DNA of 64,000 nucleotides, from contig JACPIU010000026.1 in the NCBI GenBank assembly GCA_016187935.1, forward strand, positions 62,001 to 126,000, read 5' to 3'. The notes under the pieces were generated by a model. The model was not told where the DNA came from, searched no databases, and saw nothing but the letters and a program-made list of their open reading frames with translations. Position 1 is the stretch's first letter, and each line of letters opens with the position of its first letter. The DNA is from Bdellovibrio sp. GTDB taxonomy: Bacteria > Bdellovibrionota > Bacteriovoracia > Bacteriovoracales > Bacteriovoracaceae. A program made the translations under genes and the position numbers. Positions 1 through 8,499 of the stretch are shown here, piece by piece.

Positions 1-542
1 TATAATAATTTACCACTTGAATGTTTCTTCCCGCTGTCGTGCTCAAAAATAATACCAGGTGAACGGTGAAGCTGAGATACAATAACTCGCTCTGTACCGT
101 TGTATACAAATGAACCTGTCTCTGCCATCAAAGGGATATTTCCAAGATAGACTTCCTGTTCCTTGATTGAAGAAACTGTTCTGGTCTCGGAAACTTCTTT
201 GTCGGGCGATATATCGTAAAACACAAGCCGAACAATGACCTTAAGTGGTGCTTCATAGGAGAGACCACGCTGTCGGCATTCTTTAACATTGTATTTCGGT
301 TCCTCAAGACTGTAGCTCACGAACTCAAGTGAGACTGTCTTATTGAAATCGGTAATAGGAAAAACTGACTGAAAAACAGCCTGTAGACCTTTATTTTCCC
401 TCTTCGCTGGAGGAACGTCTTTCTGCAAAAACTCACTATATGAGTTGATCTGCAAGCGCATCAGCGGAGGTGTGTCTATCGCGACTAGGGTACTAGAGAA
501 ACTTTTGCGATACCATTCATTTGGAGAGAAAACCTGGGCCAT
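1..542 (-). CDS. rpoB: RNA polymerase beta subunit, N-terminal part (cut by window edge)
   Basis: Only the first 180 or so codons are present; the frame runs open off the left edge. The protein starts [15 protein letters not shown] and contains the RpoB protrusion/lobe start: [15 protein letters not shown] near residue 30 and the typical [20 protein letters not shown] stretch near residue 145, followed by LHRSPGIIF. RpoB is the catalytic beta subunit of RNA polymerase and the rifampicin target. The start at 542 is preceded by a good AGGAG site. It is the last visible gene of the rplKAJL-rpoB series and is separated from rplL by a strong hairpin. Confidence 0.97.
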   Translation of the reverse strand, partial: MAQVFSPNEWYRKSFSSTLVAIDTPPLMRLQINSYSEFLQKDVPPAKRENKGLQAVFQSVFPITDFNKTVSLEFVSYSLEEPKYNVKECRQRGLSYEAPLKVIVRLVFYDISPDKEVSETRTVSSIKEQEVYLGNIPLMAETGSFVYNGTERVIVSQLHRSPGIIFEHDSGKKHSSGKLL

Positions 543-594
543 ATACGGGTCTCCTGGCACGAAGTAATAAATTTAGGACCAACAAACAGCAAAG

Positions 595-623
595 GGTGTG
601 AGGACACTACGTGTCTTCACACC
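595..623 (-). other. rplL-rpoB intergenic hairpin (attenuator or RNase III-type site)
   Basis: A near-perfect stem has outer arms GGTGTGA/TCACACC (7 pairs), an inner GACAC/GTGTC stem after one mismatch, and a 3-base loop. On the minus strand no U-run follows, so it is not a standard intrinsic terminator. In E. coli the same gap holds an attenuator and an RNase III cut site that set the ratio of L7/L12 to RNA polymerase; a similar role is inferred here. Confidence 0.6.
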
Positions 624-650
624 GCTAAAAAAACAATATCAATAATACGA

Positions 651-1016
651 CTACTTAAGCTCAACCTTGGCCCCAGCAGATTCTAATTTCTTCTTAATTT
701 CTTCTGCTTGAGCTTTAGGAAGTCCTTCTTTCACAGTTTTTGGAGCACCTTCAACCAGATCTTTCGCTTCTTTCAAGCCAAGACCGGTAATCGCACGAAC
801 TTCCTTAATAACATTAATCTTTGTTGCACCACCATCTTTCAAGATAACGGTGAATTCTGTTTGTTCAGCAGCAGCTGCCGCAGCTCCAGCTCCAGCAACA
901 GCTACAGGAGCAGCAGATACGCCAAAAGTTGTTTCCAACTGTTTCACTAAGTTTGCAAGATCAAGGACACTCATTTTAGAAATGTGTTCAATTACTTGTT
1001 CATTTGTTAAAGACAT
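651..1016 (-). CDS. rplL: 50S ribosomal protein L7/L12
   Basis: 121 residues, the usual length. It has the N-terminal dimerisation helix region ([16 protein letters not shown]), an Ala-rich hinge at about residues 35-50, and the C-terminal factor-binding domain with the hallmark [19 protein letters not shown] near residue 70. L7/L12 forms the flexible stalk that recruits EF-Tu, EF-G and IF2. It lies 31 bases downstream of rplJ, as in most bacteria. The GAAGGAGTTTC site precedes the start. Confidence 0.98.
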   Translation of the reverse strand: MSLTNEQVIEHISKMSVLDLANLVKQLETTFGVSAAPVAVAGAGAAAAAAEQTEFTVILKDGGATKINVIKEVRAITGLGLKEAKDLVEGAPKTVKEGLPKAQAEEIKKKLESAGAKVELK

Positions 1017-1047
1017 ACGAAACTCCTTCTATTTATAAGCAAAAAAA

Positions 1048-1557
1048 TTATTTAACTGTTAATGTACCTTTTTCTTTTTCTTCCCTTATCGTATTCAACA
1101 CACGGGCCAAAGAAGATACAGGGGCCATGAAAGTTGCGAGCAAAGTTCCAAGCATCTGATTGCGAGATGGTAAGTTACTTAACTGCATAAGCTCTGCAGC
1201 ATTTAATACCTGCTCGTTTAATAAGCCAGCTTTCAACTTTGCAAATTCCTCAAACTCTTCTCCCGCTTCCTTAAGACACTTCGCCACTGCCGCCGCATCA
1301 CCGTAGGCAAAAGCCACGGCATGGGGGCCTTTTAAATTCTTAAATATCGGTTCGCATTTTGTCCCTTTGGCGGCACGCTCAAAAAGCGAATTCCTTGTGA
1401 TCACCAACTTTCCATTGGCATCACGGACGCTTTTTCTAATCCGAACAGCATCGTTAGATTGCAATCCAACGAGGTTGGTTAGAAAAATCGCCTGGGCCTT
1501 ATCGATGTTTTGTTTTAATCCATCGATAATTGCCTCTTTTTCGGCACGAGTGAACAT
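1048..1557 (-). CDS. rplJ: 50S ribosomal protein L10
   Basis: 169 residues, normal for L10. The N-terminal rRNA-binding domain has the conserved region around residues 30-60 (VRIRKSVRDANGKLVITRNSL is close to the family pattern of R..lR.....y.v.KNtL). The C-terminal helix that carries the L7/L12 dimers ends ARVLNTIREEKE. L10 plus L7/L12 make the ribosomal stalk, and L10 usually represses its own operon by binding the mRNA leader, which is visible just upstream (1581-1640). An AGGAGG site sits in front of the start. Confidence 0.98.
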   Translation of the reverse strand: MFTRAEKEAIIDGLKQNIDKAQAIFLTNLVGLQSNDAVRIRKSVRDANGKLVITRNSLFERAAKGTKCEPIFKNLKGPHAVAFAYGDAAAVAKCLKEAGEEFEEFAKLKAGLLNEQVLNAAELMQLSNLPSRNQMLGTLLATFMAPVSSLARVLNTIREEKEKGTLTVK

Positions 1558-1580
1558 ATTGACCTCCTCTATATACTACT

Positions 1581-1640
1581 CAGAGGGAGATTTCAGGCAG
1601 GAATTATAGCAACTGTTTGCAACCGACCGTCTTCAACCTC
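1581..1640 (-). promoter_or_regulatory. L10 leader-type autoregulatory mRNA structure
   Basis: In the 100-base gap between rplA and rplJ the minus strand reads GTTGAAGACGGTCGGTTGC and, after a short loop, TAATTCCTGCCTGA. This pairing of an AGAC-G-CGGT strand with a TAAT-CCTGCC strand matches what is known of the L10 leader, where L10 (with L7/L12) binds a kink-turn and represses rplJL translation. Identification is by motif and position; a covariance model was not run. Confidence 0.7.
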
Positions 1641-1658
1641 AAAAATATTCTGTATCCC

Positions 1659-2360
1659 TTAAACTAATGTTGCTGCTTCTAAGACATCTACCCTAATACC
1701 AGGCCCCATAGAAGTACTTACGGTAAGGGATTTTAAATATGTACCCTTCGCGCTTGAAGGTTTAGCCCTCATTATCGCTGTTACAACCGCTAGAAAATTT
1801 TGCTTAATTTGGTCAACTGTAAAAGATTTTTTACCAATGACCACTTGAACGATCCCCGACTTCTCCGTTCGATATTCGACTTTGCCGGATTTCTGCTCAG
1901 CCACGGCCTTACCAATTTCGGTTGTTACAGTACCAAGTTTGGGGTTTGGCATTAATCCACGAGGACCTAGAACTCTACCAATTTTACCAAGTTTTCCCAT
2001 CATATCAGGCGAGGCAATGACCTTGTCGAATTCCATCCAGCCGCCTGCAATTTTAGCGATAAGGTCATCGCTGCCAAAAACATCGGCACCGGCAGTTTCG
2101 GCTTCTTTTAATTTTTCGCCAGCAGTAATAACTGCGATTCGAACTGATTTACCTGTACCTGCTGGTAGCGATAACGCACCTCTTACCATTTGATCTGCAT
2201 GCCTAGGATCAATGCCTAAACGAAATGAAATATCAATTGTCTCATCAAACTTCGCAAAGTTTGCTTCTTTGACTAATTTTACTGCTTCCTCAATTGAGTA
2301 AAACTTGGTGCGATCAATTTTGGCCATCGCTGCTAAATACTTTTTTGATCTCTTTTTCAT
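1659..2360 (-). CDS. rplA: 50S ribosomal protein L1
   Basis: 233 residues, the family length. Typical features are the start KKYLAAMAKIDRTKFYSIEEAV, the central LGPRGLMPNPKLGTVT signature at about residues 125-145 and the C-terminal SSMGPGIRVD-like end (STSMGPGIRVDVLEA). L1 lines the E-site stalk and helps tRNA exit; in many bacteria it also represses the L11-L1 mRNA. It is preceded by rplK with a 61-base gap. Confidence 0.98.
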   Translation of the reverse strand: MKKRSKKYLAAMAKIDRTKFYSIEEAVKLVKEANFAKFDETIDISFRLGIDPRHADQMVRGALSLPAGTGKSVRIAVITAGEKLKEAETAGADVFGSDDLIAKIAGGWMEFDKVIASPDMMGKLGKIGRVLGPRGLMPNPKLGTVTTEIGKAVAEQKSGKVEYRTEKSGIVQVVIGKKSFTVDQIKQNFLAVVTAIMRAKPSSAKGTYLKSLTVSTSMGPGIRVDVLEAATLV

Positions 2361-2421
2361 AATAGCAAACTCCCCATCGGTTCATGCGATTTCTAATTAA
2401 GAAATCTCCCGTATGAAATCT

Positions 2422-2847
2422 TTAATAATCTAATTGTAATCCCATGGAACGTGCAGATCCTTCAATAGTACGCATACCTGCTTCTAAAGAAGCTGCCGTC
2501 ATATCAGGTTGTTTTTTCTCGTAAATCTCTTTAACTATTTTTTTAGAAACTTTTCCTGCAACTTCATGCCCTGGCTTTTTTGCTCCACTTTCAAGCTTTA
2601 ATTTATCCTTTAAAAGATAAGATGCTGGCGGAGTTTTGGTAATAAAGGTGAAAGATCGATCAGAAAAAACAGTAATGATTGTGGGTAGTGTAACACCCAT
2701 ATCTTTCTGCGTTTTGGCATTGAAAGCCTTGCAGAATTCCATAATGTTGACACCACGCTGTCCTAACGCTGGACCAATAGGGGGTGAAGGGTTGGCCTTC
2801 CCACCAGGGATTTGCAACTTAATAAACCCAACCACTTTCTTAGCCAT
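2422..2847 (-). CDS. rplK: 50S ribosomal protein L11
   Basis: 141 residues, standard. The N-terminal domain has [20 protein letters not shown] (residues 9-28) and the region that binds the GTPase centre of 23S rRNA; the C-terminal RNA-binding domain contains the [15 protein letters not shown] signature. L11 works with the stalk in factor binding and stringent-response sensing. A GAAGGAGTC site precedes the ATG. The gene follows nusG in the conserved secE-nusG-rplK order. Confidence 0.98.
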   Translation of the reverse strand: MAKKVVGFIKLQIPGGKANPSPPIGPALGQRGVNIMEFCKAFNAKTQKDMGVTLPTIITVFSDRSFTFITKTPPASYLLKDKLKLESGAKKPGHEVAGKVSKKIVKEIYEKKQPDMTAASLEAGMRTIEGSARSMGLQLDY

Positions 2848-2907
2848 AACAGACTCCTTCTTTCGATATATTTATATCTCCCAACTTTTTGAAACTTAGG
2901 TAATCCC

Positions 2908-3504
2908 TTAGATTTTCTCAATTTGAGTAAAATCTAGTTCCACTGGCGTTGGTCGTCCAAATATTGAAACACTAACTTTAACTTTTCCTTTCTCATTTAC
3001 TGCCTCAATCGTACCAACAAAAGAAGTAAATGGGCCTTCTATCACCTTTACAGAATCACCTTCAGAGAAATTGACACTCGTTTTGGGACGTTTAAAACCG
3101 TCTTCAGCTTGAGATGTCATGTATCTCGCTTCATCATCAGAAATTGGAGCAGGTTTATCCGATGTACCTCCCACAAAACCTGTGATTTTATCCGTATCTT
3201 TTACAAGGTGCCAGGTTGTATCATTGAGAATCATCTTTATCAAGACATACCCAGGGAAATACTTCCTCTTCGTGGTTCGCTTCTTACCATTGACGTTTGA
3301 AACAACTGTCTCTTCTGGAACTAAAATCTTAGAAAAATATTCGGTCATCTTGTGATTTAGAATATTCTCCTTCAACGCCTTCTGGACCTTATTCTCCTGC
3401 CCAGTCAGAGTTTTAACGATATACCACTTAAAATCAGGTGTTCCGCCTTCAGCGAGACCTACATTAATATCAGTTACTTCTTTTTGCTCTACAATATCGG
3501 TCAT
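2908..3504 (-). CDS. nusG: Transcription termination/antitermination factor NusG
   Basis: About 198 residues from the ATG at 3504 (MTDIVEQKEV). That start has an AGAGGA site; a longer in-frame extension to 3573 would overlap secE and is not needed. The NGN domain begins at DFKWYIVKTLTGQENKVQKA and includes FPGYVLIKM. The C-terminal KOW domain has FSEGDSVKVIEGPF and the fold-defining GTIEAVNEKGKVKVSVSIFGR, with TPVELDF near the end. NusG binds RNA polymerase to suppress pausing and couples it to the ribosome or Rho. The roughly 25-residue acidic N-terminal tail is slightly longer than in E. coli. Confidence 0.97.
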   Translation of the reverse strand: MTDIVEQKEVTDINVGLAEGGTPDFKWYIVKTLTGQENKVQKALKENILNHKMTEYFSKILVPEETVVSNVNGKKRTTKRKYFPGYVLIKMILNDTTWHLVKDTDKITGFVGGTSDKPAPISDDEARYMTSQAEDGFKRPKTSVNFSEGDSVKVIEGPFTSFVGTIEAVNEKGKVKVSVSIFGRPTPVELDFTQIEKI

Positions 3505-3523
3505 AACATTCCTCTGCGATATC

Positions 3524-3910
3524 TTAGTAAACGAGATCCAATAGTTTTTGAAAAATAAAATCGACACACACAAAAATACCGCTAATCACGATAAGACCGA
3601 TAATCACGCCAAAAGTCGCCTTTACAACCTCATCGCGACTAGGCCAAATCACCTTGATAAGCTCCTGATAAACTTCCTCAAGATGACCAAAAGCAGTCTT
3701 ATTTTTAAAAATAACAGCAAATGTAGCCACGCCAATCAGTACTCCAACACCTTGAGATACCAGAGTAAAATGTCCGACCTTAGCTTCAAGATCAAACCAT
3801 TCTCCTAACTGATCAAAGAGGCGAATAAACAAAAAGCCCACAAGAACGGATGCAAGTACAATAAAAGCATTGATCCATTTCTTGCCGTCTTCACTCTTAA
3901 TTTCAGACAT
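3524..3910 (-). CDS. secE: Preprotein translocase subunit SecE
   Basis: 128 residues from the ATG at 3910 (MSEIKSEDGKKW); the longer frame start at 3961 adds only unrelated residues. Three hydrophobic segments are visible (about residues 14-30, 50-66 and 100-122), like the three-helix SecE of enterobacteria. The conserved cytoplasmic amphipathic helix and hinge EVYQELIKVIWPSRDEVVKAT lies before the last helix. SecE clamps SecY in the inner-membrane translocon. It sits between tRNA-Trp and nusG as in many bacteria. Confidence 0.95.
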   Translation of the reverse strand: MSEIKSEDGKKWINAFIVLASVLVGFLFIRLFDQLGEWFDLEAKVGHFTLVSQGVGVLIGVATFAVIFKNKTAFGHLEEVYQELIKVIWPSRDEVVKATFGVIIGLIVISGIFVCVDFIFQKLLDLVY

Positions 3911-3999
3911 AGTTAATCCCAAGTAGTTTGTGAAAAAATGGCGCAAAACCTGTTTATGCAAAAAAATTAACAGCTTGTCTAGCAGTTAATAAAAAAAAT

Positions 4000-4075
4000 T
4001 GGCGGGCGCAGTAGGATTCGAACCTACAGCCTACGGATTTGGAATCCGCCGCTCTACCATTGGAGCTATACGCCC
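4000..4075 (-). tRNA. tRNA-Trp (CCA anticodon)
   Basis: The 76-base cloverleaf on the minus strand has acceptor GGGCGTA paired with TGCGCCC, D-stem GCTC/GAGC, anticodon loop TTCCAAA giving CCA, T-arm with GTTCGAATC, and an encoded CCA end. It lies between tuf and secE, a common location for trpT. Confidence 0.97.
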
Positions 4076-4081
4076 ACATAG

Positions 4082-4103
4082 AAAAAAGCCGGTGTTACCC
4101 GGC
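4082..4103 (-). terminator. Intrinsic terminator downstream of tuf
   Basis: On the minus strand GCCGG-GTAACA-CCGGC forms a 5-pair GC stem followed by six T residues. It lies about 33 bases past the tuf stop and just before tRNA-Trp, so it probably limits read-through from tuf into the secE-nusG unit. Confidence 0.75.
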
Positions 4104-4135
4104 CTTTCTCTGCCAAAATTCGTATTTTATGAACT

Positions 4136-5326
4136 CTAGTCTAAAATTTCACTTACAGTGCCAGCGCCGATAGTGCGACCACCTTCACGGATAGCAAAGC
4201 GTAAACCTTTCTCCATAGCTACAGGCGTAATCAATTCGACATCAAAATCTGTATTGTCGCCTGGCATAATCATTTCCACACCTTCTTTCAAAGTAACCGC
4301 TCCAGTCACATCCGTTGTGCGGAAATAAAACTGAGGGCGATAACCCTTGAAAATTGGGGTATGTCTTCCACCTTCTTCCTTTGTTAAAATATAAACCGTG
4401 CAGTGGAATTTTTTGTGTGGCGTCACAGTTCCAGGTTTTATCAAACACTGGCCACGTTCAACTTCCTCACGCTTCGTTCCACGAAGCAGAAGACCAACGT
4501 TATCACCTGCAATACCTTCGTCAAGCAGCTTGCGGAACATTTCCACGCCTGTAACAACAGTGCGCTGCTTTTCGCGAATACCAATGATTTCGATTTCTTC
4601 ACCGACCTTAACTTTTCCACGCTCAATACGTCCTGTGACTACTGTACCACGACCTGAAATCGAGAAAACATCTTCAACTGGCATCAAGAAATCTTTATCA
4701 ATACTACGAACAGGAGTAGGAATGTAAGAATCAACAGCATCCATCAAAGCCAAGATTTTATCGCGGCCGATAGCTGGATCACGATTCTCTAATGCTGCCA
4801 AAGCTGAACCGGCAATTATAGGAATTTCAGTTCCAGGGAATTCATAGAAAGTGAGAAGTTCGCGAACTTCCATTTCAACTAAGTCGAGTAGTTCTTTGTC
4901 ATCAACCATATCAACTTTATTCAAGTAAACAACAATTCGAGGAACACCTACCTGACGAGCAAGAAGAATGTGCTCACGAGTTTGAGGCATTGGACCATCA
5001 GCAGCAGAAACAACCAGAATCGCACCGTCCATCTGAGCAGCACCCGTAATCATGTTTTTAATGTAGTCAGCGTGCCCCGGGCAGTCGACGTGAGCATAGT
5101 GGCGCTTGTCTGTCTGATATTCGATATGCGCCGTATTAATGGTAATACCACGGGCCTTCTCTTCAGGAGAAGAGTCAATTTCATCATACTTTTTGCCAAC
5201 ACCACCTGTTTTGGCAGCGAGAGTACATGAAATGGCTGCAGTCAAAGTTGTTTTTCCATGGTCAACGTGTCCAATAGTTCCAATGTTTATGTGAGGTTTC
5301 GACCTATCAAATTTTTCCTTAGCCAT
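4136..5326 (-). CDS. tuf: Elongation factor Tu
   Basis: 396 residues. GTPase motifs are complete: GHVDHGKTT (about residue 19), the switch region with [17 protein letters not shown] (about 81) and NKVDM (about 136). Domains 2 and 3 follow, with the family C-terminus [18 protein letters not shown]-Tu delivers aminoacyl-tRNA to the ribosomal A site. The start has a GGAGAG site. It follows four tRNA genes in the order known from the E. coli thrU-tufB operon; several strong shadow frames on both strands reflect its biased codon use. Confidence 0.99.
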   Translation of the reverse strand: MAKEKFDRSKPHINIGTIGHVDHGKTTLTAAISCTLAAKTGGVGKKYDEIDSSPEEKARGITINTAHIEYQTDKRHYAHVDCPGHADYIKNMITGAAQMDGAILVVSAADGPMPQTREHILLARQVGVPRIVVYLNKVDMVDDKELLDLVEMEVRELLTFYEFPGTEIPIIAGSALAALENRDPAIGRDKILALMDAVDSYIPTPVRSIDKDFLMPVEDVFSISGRGTVVTGRIERGKVKVGEEIEIIGIREKQRTVVTGVEMFRKLLDEGIAGDNVGLLLRGTKREEVERGQCLIKPGTVTPHKKFHCTVYILTKEEGGRHTPIFKGYRPQFYFRTTDVTGAVTLKEGVEMIMPGDNTDFDVELITPVAMEKGLRFAIREGGRTIGAGTVSEILD

Positions 5327-5470
5327 ACGATGCTCTCCTTTAAATAACGGTTATAGTTCGATTCTCAAATTATTAATACAGCTTGGTTCAACGAGTCACA
5401 TTATGTTTTATTACCCTGTTAAACGCAAGCGTTTCATCACCCAAAACACATCCAAACGTAGAAGAGAGGA

Positions 5471-5545
<75 letters not shown>

Positions 5546-5665
5546 AAACCTTTCTCTATTCCGCACACCCTGTTTTGGCAGGGTTCCCGTACTCCGACAC
5601 AGTCCTTGAGGACTGATATCACTTGGCGCTCCTGCGCCTCCGTCTCACAGTATAAAAAAAAGAAG

Positions 5666-5741
5666 TGGAGCGGGCGAAGAGGTTCGAACTCTCGACATCC
5701 AGCTTGGAAGGCTGGCACTCTACCAACTGAGCTACACCCGC
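5666..5741 (-). tRNA. tRNA-Gly (TCC anticodon)
   Basis: 76 bases on the minus strand: acceptor GCGGGTG/CGCCCGC, anticodon stem CCAGC/GCTGG, loop CTTCCAA (anticodon TCC), T-loop GTTCGAACC, encoded CCA. The roughly 120-base spacer to the following tRNA-Thr shows no convincing gene. Confidence 0.97.
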
Positions 5742-5766
5742 AGCACTTTCTTTATAATACCCTATT

Positions 5767-5853
5767 TGGTGGCGAGAGATGGATTCGAACCATCGAAGGT
5801 TAAAAACCGACAGATTTACAGTCTGTTGCCTTTGACCACTCGGCAATCTCGCC
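5767..5853 (-). tRNA. tRNA-Tyr (GTA anticodon)
   Basis: 87 bases, class II with a long variable arm. Acceptor GGCGAGA/TCTCGCC, anticodon stem CAGA/TCTG with loop CTGTAAA (anticodon GTA), variable arm CGGTTTTTAACCTTCG, T-loop GTTCGAATC and encoded CCA are visible on the minus strand. Confidence 0.97.
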
Positions 5854-5872
5854 CTCAATTCACTCCTAAAGC

Positions 5873-5948
5873 TGGAGCTGGCTATAGGACTTGAACCTAC
5901 GGCCTGCGGTTTACAAAACCGCTGCTCTACCAACTGAGCTAAGCCAGC
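5873..5948 (-). tRNA. tRNA-Thr (TGT anticodon)
   Basis: 76 bases on the minus strand: acceptor GCTGGCT/AGCCAGC, D-stem GCTC/GAGC, anticodon stem GCGGT/ACCGC, loop TTTGTAA (anticodon TGT), encoded CCA. It is the first tRNA of the Thr-Tyr-Gly-Thr-tuf series and lies just downstream of a consensus-like promoter. Confidence 0.97.
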
Positions 5949-5969
5949 ACGCTCTAAATGCGAATGAAC

Positions 5970-5998
5970 TTTATAAACTGTAACTATGTTAAAATCAA
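5970..5998 (-). promoter_or_regulatory. Sigma-70-type promoter of the tRNA-tuf operon
   Basis: On the minus strand a -35 box TTGATT is followed by exactly 17 bases and a -10 box TATAAA, ending about 22 bases before the tRNA-Thr(TGT) gene. The boxes and spacing fit the housekeeping sigma factor. The site lies between the end of the TrmH-family gene and the tRNA cluster. Confidence 0.7.
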
Positions 5999-6003
5999 GA
6001 AAT

Positions 6004-6777
6004 TTATTGGTGAACGGTTGAAGAACAAAAGCGCTCCATGGCCAATGCTGCCGCTACAGAGGCGTTAAGTGTTTTCAAAACTCCAGGACCTTCCAGACAG
6101 ACAGTATGTTGAAGAATACGTAATACAGCATTGGAAATTCCCTTGTCCTCCGCGCCAATTACTAAACAAATCGAAGAATCCTTCGGGGGAGATTGCTTCG
6201 TCTGACTAGCTCGGTCAGATAAACCAACGCAATAAACATTGGCCTCTTGGAGTTTTTGGATAAATGCCGGGAGTGACGAAGGTCTGATGAGTTTTGTGTA
6301 TTCAAGACCTCCTGATGAAATGCGATAAAAATGGGGTGAAATGGAAAAAATCCCCTTACTTGAAGTCACAATAGCATCCATTCCAAAAAAAGCGGCAGTA
6401 CGAATAATTGCAGCTCCATTATGAACATCGGTAAGACTATCCAAGCACAAAATCTTAAGTTTGTGCCCTTGCTTAAGCTCTGACAAAATCCAACCCACAT
6501 CGTAAGCGATACGTTCAGACGAAACCAAAAAAATATCTGAAGGACATCGCAAATATTGATGGCCTTCGCTTTGCAGCGCACAAGTCCATTCCTTTTCAAA
6601 TTCCTTTTTTCCTAAAACCACGGACTCATATTTATGCTTAAACGCAAGAATATCTCTAAACTCGGAATGAAAAGCTTCCTGACCTTCATGAGTAGCGATC
6701 AATTTAAGTCCTGATCTTTCAGGGTTTTTGATGGCGGCAGAAATTGAGTGCTTTCCAATAATAATGTCTACACTCAT
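6004..6777 (-). CDS. TrmH/SpoU-family RNA 2'-O-methyltransferase
   Basis: 257 residues. The C-terminal two-thirds is a SPOUT (trefoil-knot) methyltransferase with its three motifs: NGAAIIRTAAFFGMDAIV (near 119), LVIGAEDKGIS (about 208-218) and LNASVAAALAMERF near the end. Such enzymes use S-adenosylmethionine to methylate a ribose 2'-OH in rRNA or tRNA; RlmB, which acts on 23S rRNA, is the closest general type, but the target cannot be read from sequence. The N-terminal 90 residues are an L30e-like substrate domain by position. It overlaps proS by four bases and is likely co-translated with it. Confidence 0.88.
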   Translation of the reverse strand: MSVDIIIGKHSISAAIKNPERSGLKLIATHEGQEAFHSEFRDILAFKHKYESVVLGKKEFEKEWTCALQSEGHQYLRCPSDIFLVSSERIAYDVGWILSELKQGHKLKILCLDSLTDVHNGAAIIRTAAFFGMDAIVTSSKGIFSISPHFYRISSGGLEYTKLIRPSSLPAFIQKLQEANVYCVGLSDRASQTKQSPPKDSSICLVIGAEDKGISNAVLRILQHTVCLEGPGVLKTLNASVAAALAMERFCSSTVHQ

Positions 6778-8489
6778 CGGTTAATGGCCCGCTCAATCTC
6801 TGTGATCAAGTTTTCCGGTGAAGCTTCGATTATCTGAGCCGTTTTTCGATTGGTTAATTTGAATTTTCCCGTTTCGCCAAATTCCCTTTCACCTAAAGTT
6901 AACTGCCAAGGACACCCAAGTAAATCTGCATCCTTGAATTTAAAACCCGGTCCAACATCCCGATCATCAATAAGAATTTCAATTCCCCGCTCTCTTATCT
7001 GTTCATAAATCTTGAATGCTTTCATTCGAAATTCATCAGAACGACCAATCAAAACAGCATGAACCTTAAAGGGTGCAATGGACTCAGGCCAAATTATGCC
7101 TTTTTCATCATGATTCTGTTCGATAACTGCCGCAGCCAAGCGAGTAACTCCAATACCATAACATCCCATCAAAGGAACAACTGCCTTGCCAGTTTTATCG
7201 AGAACGGTTACTCCCATCGCCTTGGTGTATTTGTCACCTAATTGAAAAATATGTCCGACTTCGATACCACGAGTAATTTGCACTGGAAGATTATTACTTA
7301 AGGCAATGTCTCCATCTTTGGTTCTTCTGAGATCGGCAACTTCGAAATTATGAGTATCGCGTTTGGGTGAAAAATTCTTCAAATGAAAATCTTTTTGATT
7401 GGCCCCCACTATATAGAAAGCATCCAAATCGATAGCGGCATCAAATATTGTATGCATTTCCTGTGGATGCCCAAAAGGTCCAATAAATCCTCTCACACAT
7501 TTTAAGGATTCTAGCTCCCCCTCTGTCGCAGGCAGAACATGATCAGCATTGAGTAGGTTTTTTATCTTCGTTTCATTGAGTTCATCATCACCAAGAAGAA
7601 CAACTAATACTGGTCGAACTTGATTCCCTTTAACTCCCATTAAGGCCAGAGTTTTTAACGTCTCATGGGGTTTAACACCGAGAAGTTTACAAACTTCTTC
7701 GATTTTGCCCACATCTGGAGTAGATACTTTTTCGACCTCGCCTCCGTTGAATTTAAAGTCATTAATAACTCTTTTGGTCTTGGCCTTTTCAATATTGGCT
7801 GCATAACCTTCGTTGTAGACAAGTAAATCTTCTCCTGTTTTTGCTAGCAGTTGAAACTCATGTGTTTTTTGGTCAGAGGAAGCCATGGCCCCTGCATCAG
7901 CTTCAACAACTTTAAATTCAGTACCGATGCGATTTAAAATGGATGAATACACATTATAAAGTTGAAAATACGTTTTCTCCAAACAGCTTTTAGATTCATG
8001 AAAACTGTAGGCATCCTTCATAATAAACTCTCTTCCCCGCATTAAACCAAAGCGCGGACGAATTTCATCACGAAATTTAGTGTTTATTTGATAGTAAGTT
8101 ATAGGCAGATCTTTATATGATTTGATCAAGCGACGAAAAATATCGGTAACCGCTTCCTCGTTGGTTGGACTGATGCACAGATCTCGTCCCCCCTTGTCCT
8201 TCATTTTCACCATCTCGCCACCCATGGCCTGCCAACGGCCACTTTCTTGCCACAGCTCACCTGGTGTGATGACCGACATAAGAACTTCAAGGCATCCGGC
8301 CTTATCATGTTCTTCACGTATAATTTGCTCAATTTTTTTTACAACTTTAAGGCCAAAAGGCAAGAGATTATAAATTCCCGCACCAGCTTTATGAATTAAG
8401 CCAGCTCTTAACATCAATTGGTGAGATGGAATTTCTGCATCAGCGGGATTGTCTTTGTACGTTTGCCAACGGACTTGGGAAAGTTTCAT
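6774..8489 (-). CDS. proS: Prolyl-tRNA synthetase
   Basis: 571 residues, the bacterial type. Class II motif 2 appears as KFRDEIRPRFGLMRGREF (about 140) and motif 3 as GCYGIGVTRLAAAVIEQ (about 445). The middle region, about residues 225-400, is the YbaK-like insertion domain that edits mischarged Ala-tRNA(Pro), with PATEGEL and GANQKDFHLKNF visible. The C-terminal anticodon-binding domain follows. The enzyme charges tRNA-Pro with proline. The start follows an AAGG site. It lies 10 bases after lpxC and overlaps the methyltransferase gene. Confidence 0.98.
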   Translation of the reverse strand: MKLSQVRWQTYKDNPADAEIPSHQLMLRAGLIHKAGAGIYNLLPFGLKVVKKIEQIIREEHDKAGCLEVLMSVITPGELWQESGRWQAMGGEMVKMKDKGGRDLCISPTNEEAVTDIFRRLIKSYKDLPITYYQINTKFRDEIRPRFGLMRGREFIMKDAYSFHESKSCLEKTYFQLYNVYSSILNRIGTEFKVVEADAGAMASSDQKTHEFQLLAKTGEDLLVYNEGYAANIEKAKTKRVINDFKFNGGEVEKVSTPDVGKIEEVCKLLGVKPHETLKTLALMGVKGNQVRPVLVVLLGDDELNETKIKNLLNADHVLPATEGELESLKCVRGFIGPFGHPQEMHTIFDAAIDLDAFYIVGANQKDFHLKNFSPKRDTHNFEVADLRRTKDGDIALSNNLPVQITRGIEVGHIFQLGDKYTKAMGVTVLDKTGKAVVPLMGCYGIGVTRLAAAVIEQNHDEKGIIWPESIAPFKVHAVLIGRSDEFRMKAFKIYEQIRERGIEILIDDRDVGPGFKFKDADLLGCPWQLTLGEREFGETGKFKLTNRKTAQIIEASPENLITEIERAINR

Positions 8490-8499
8490 AAATAGTACC

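Noticed and set aside
2848-2907. L1-binding leader ahead of rplK
   Set aside because: The short gap has a GGGAG-like stretch, but no clear L1 stem with the characteristic internal loop could be read.
4240-5230. Several long opposite-strand or alternate-frame reading frames inside tuf
   Set aside because: They are shadows of the strongly biased tuf codons, without ribosome sites or recognisable protein features.
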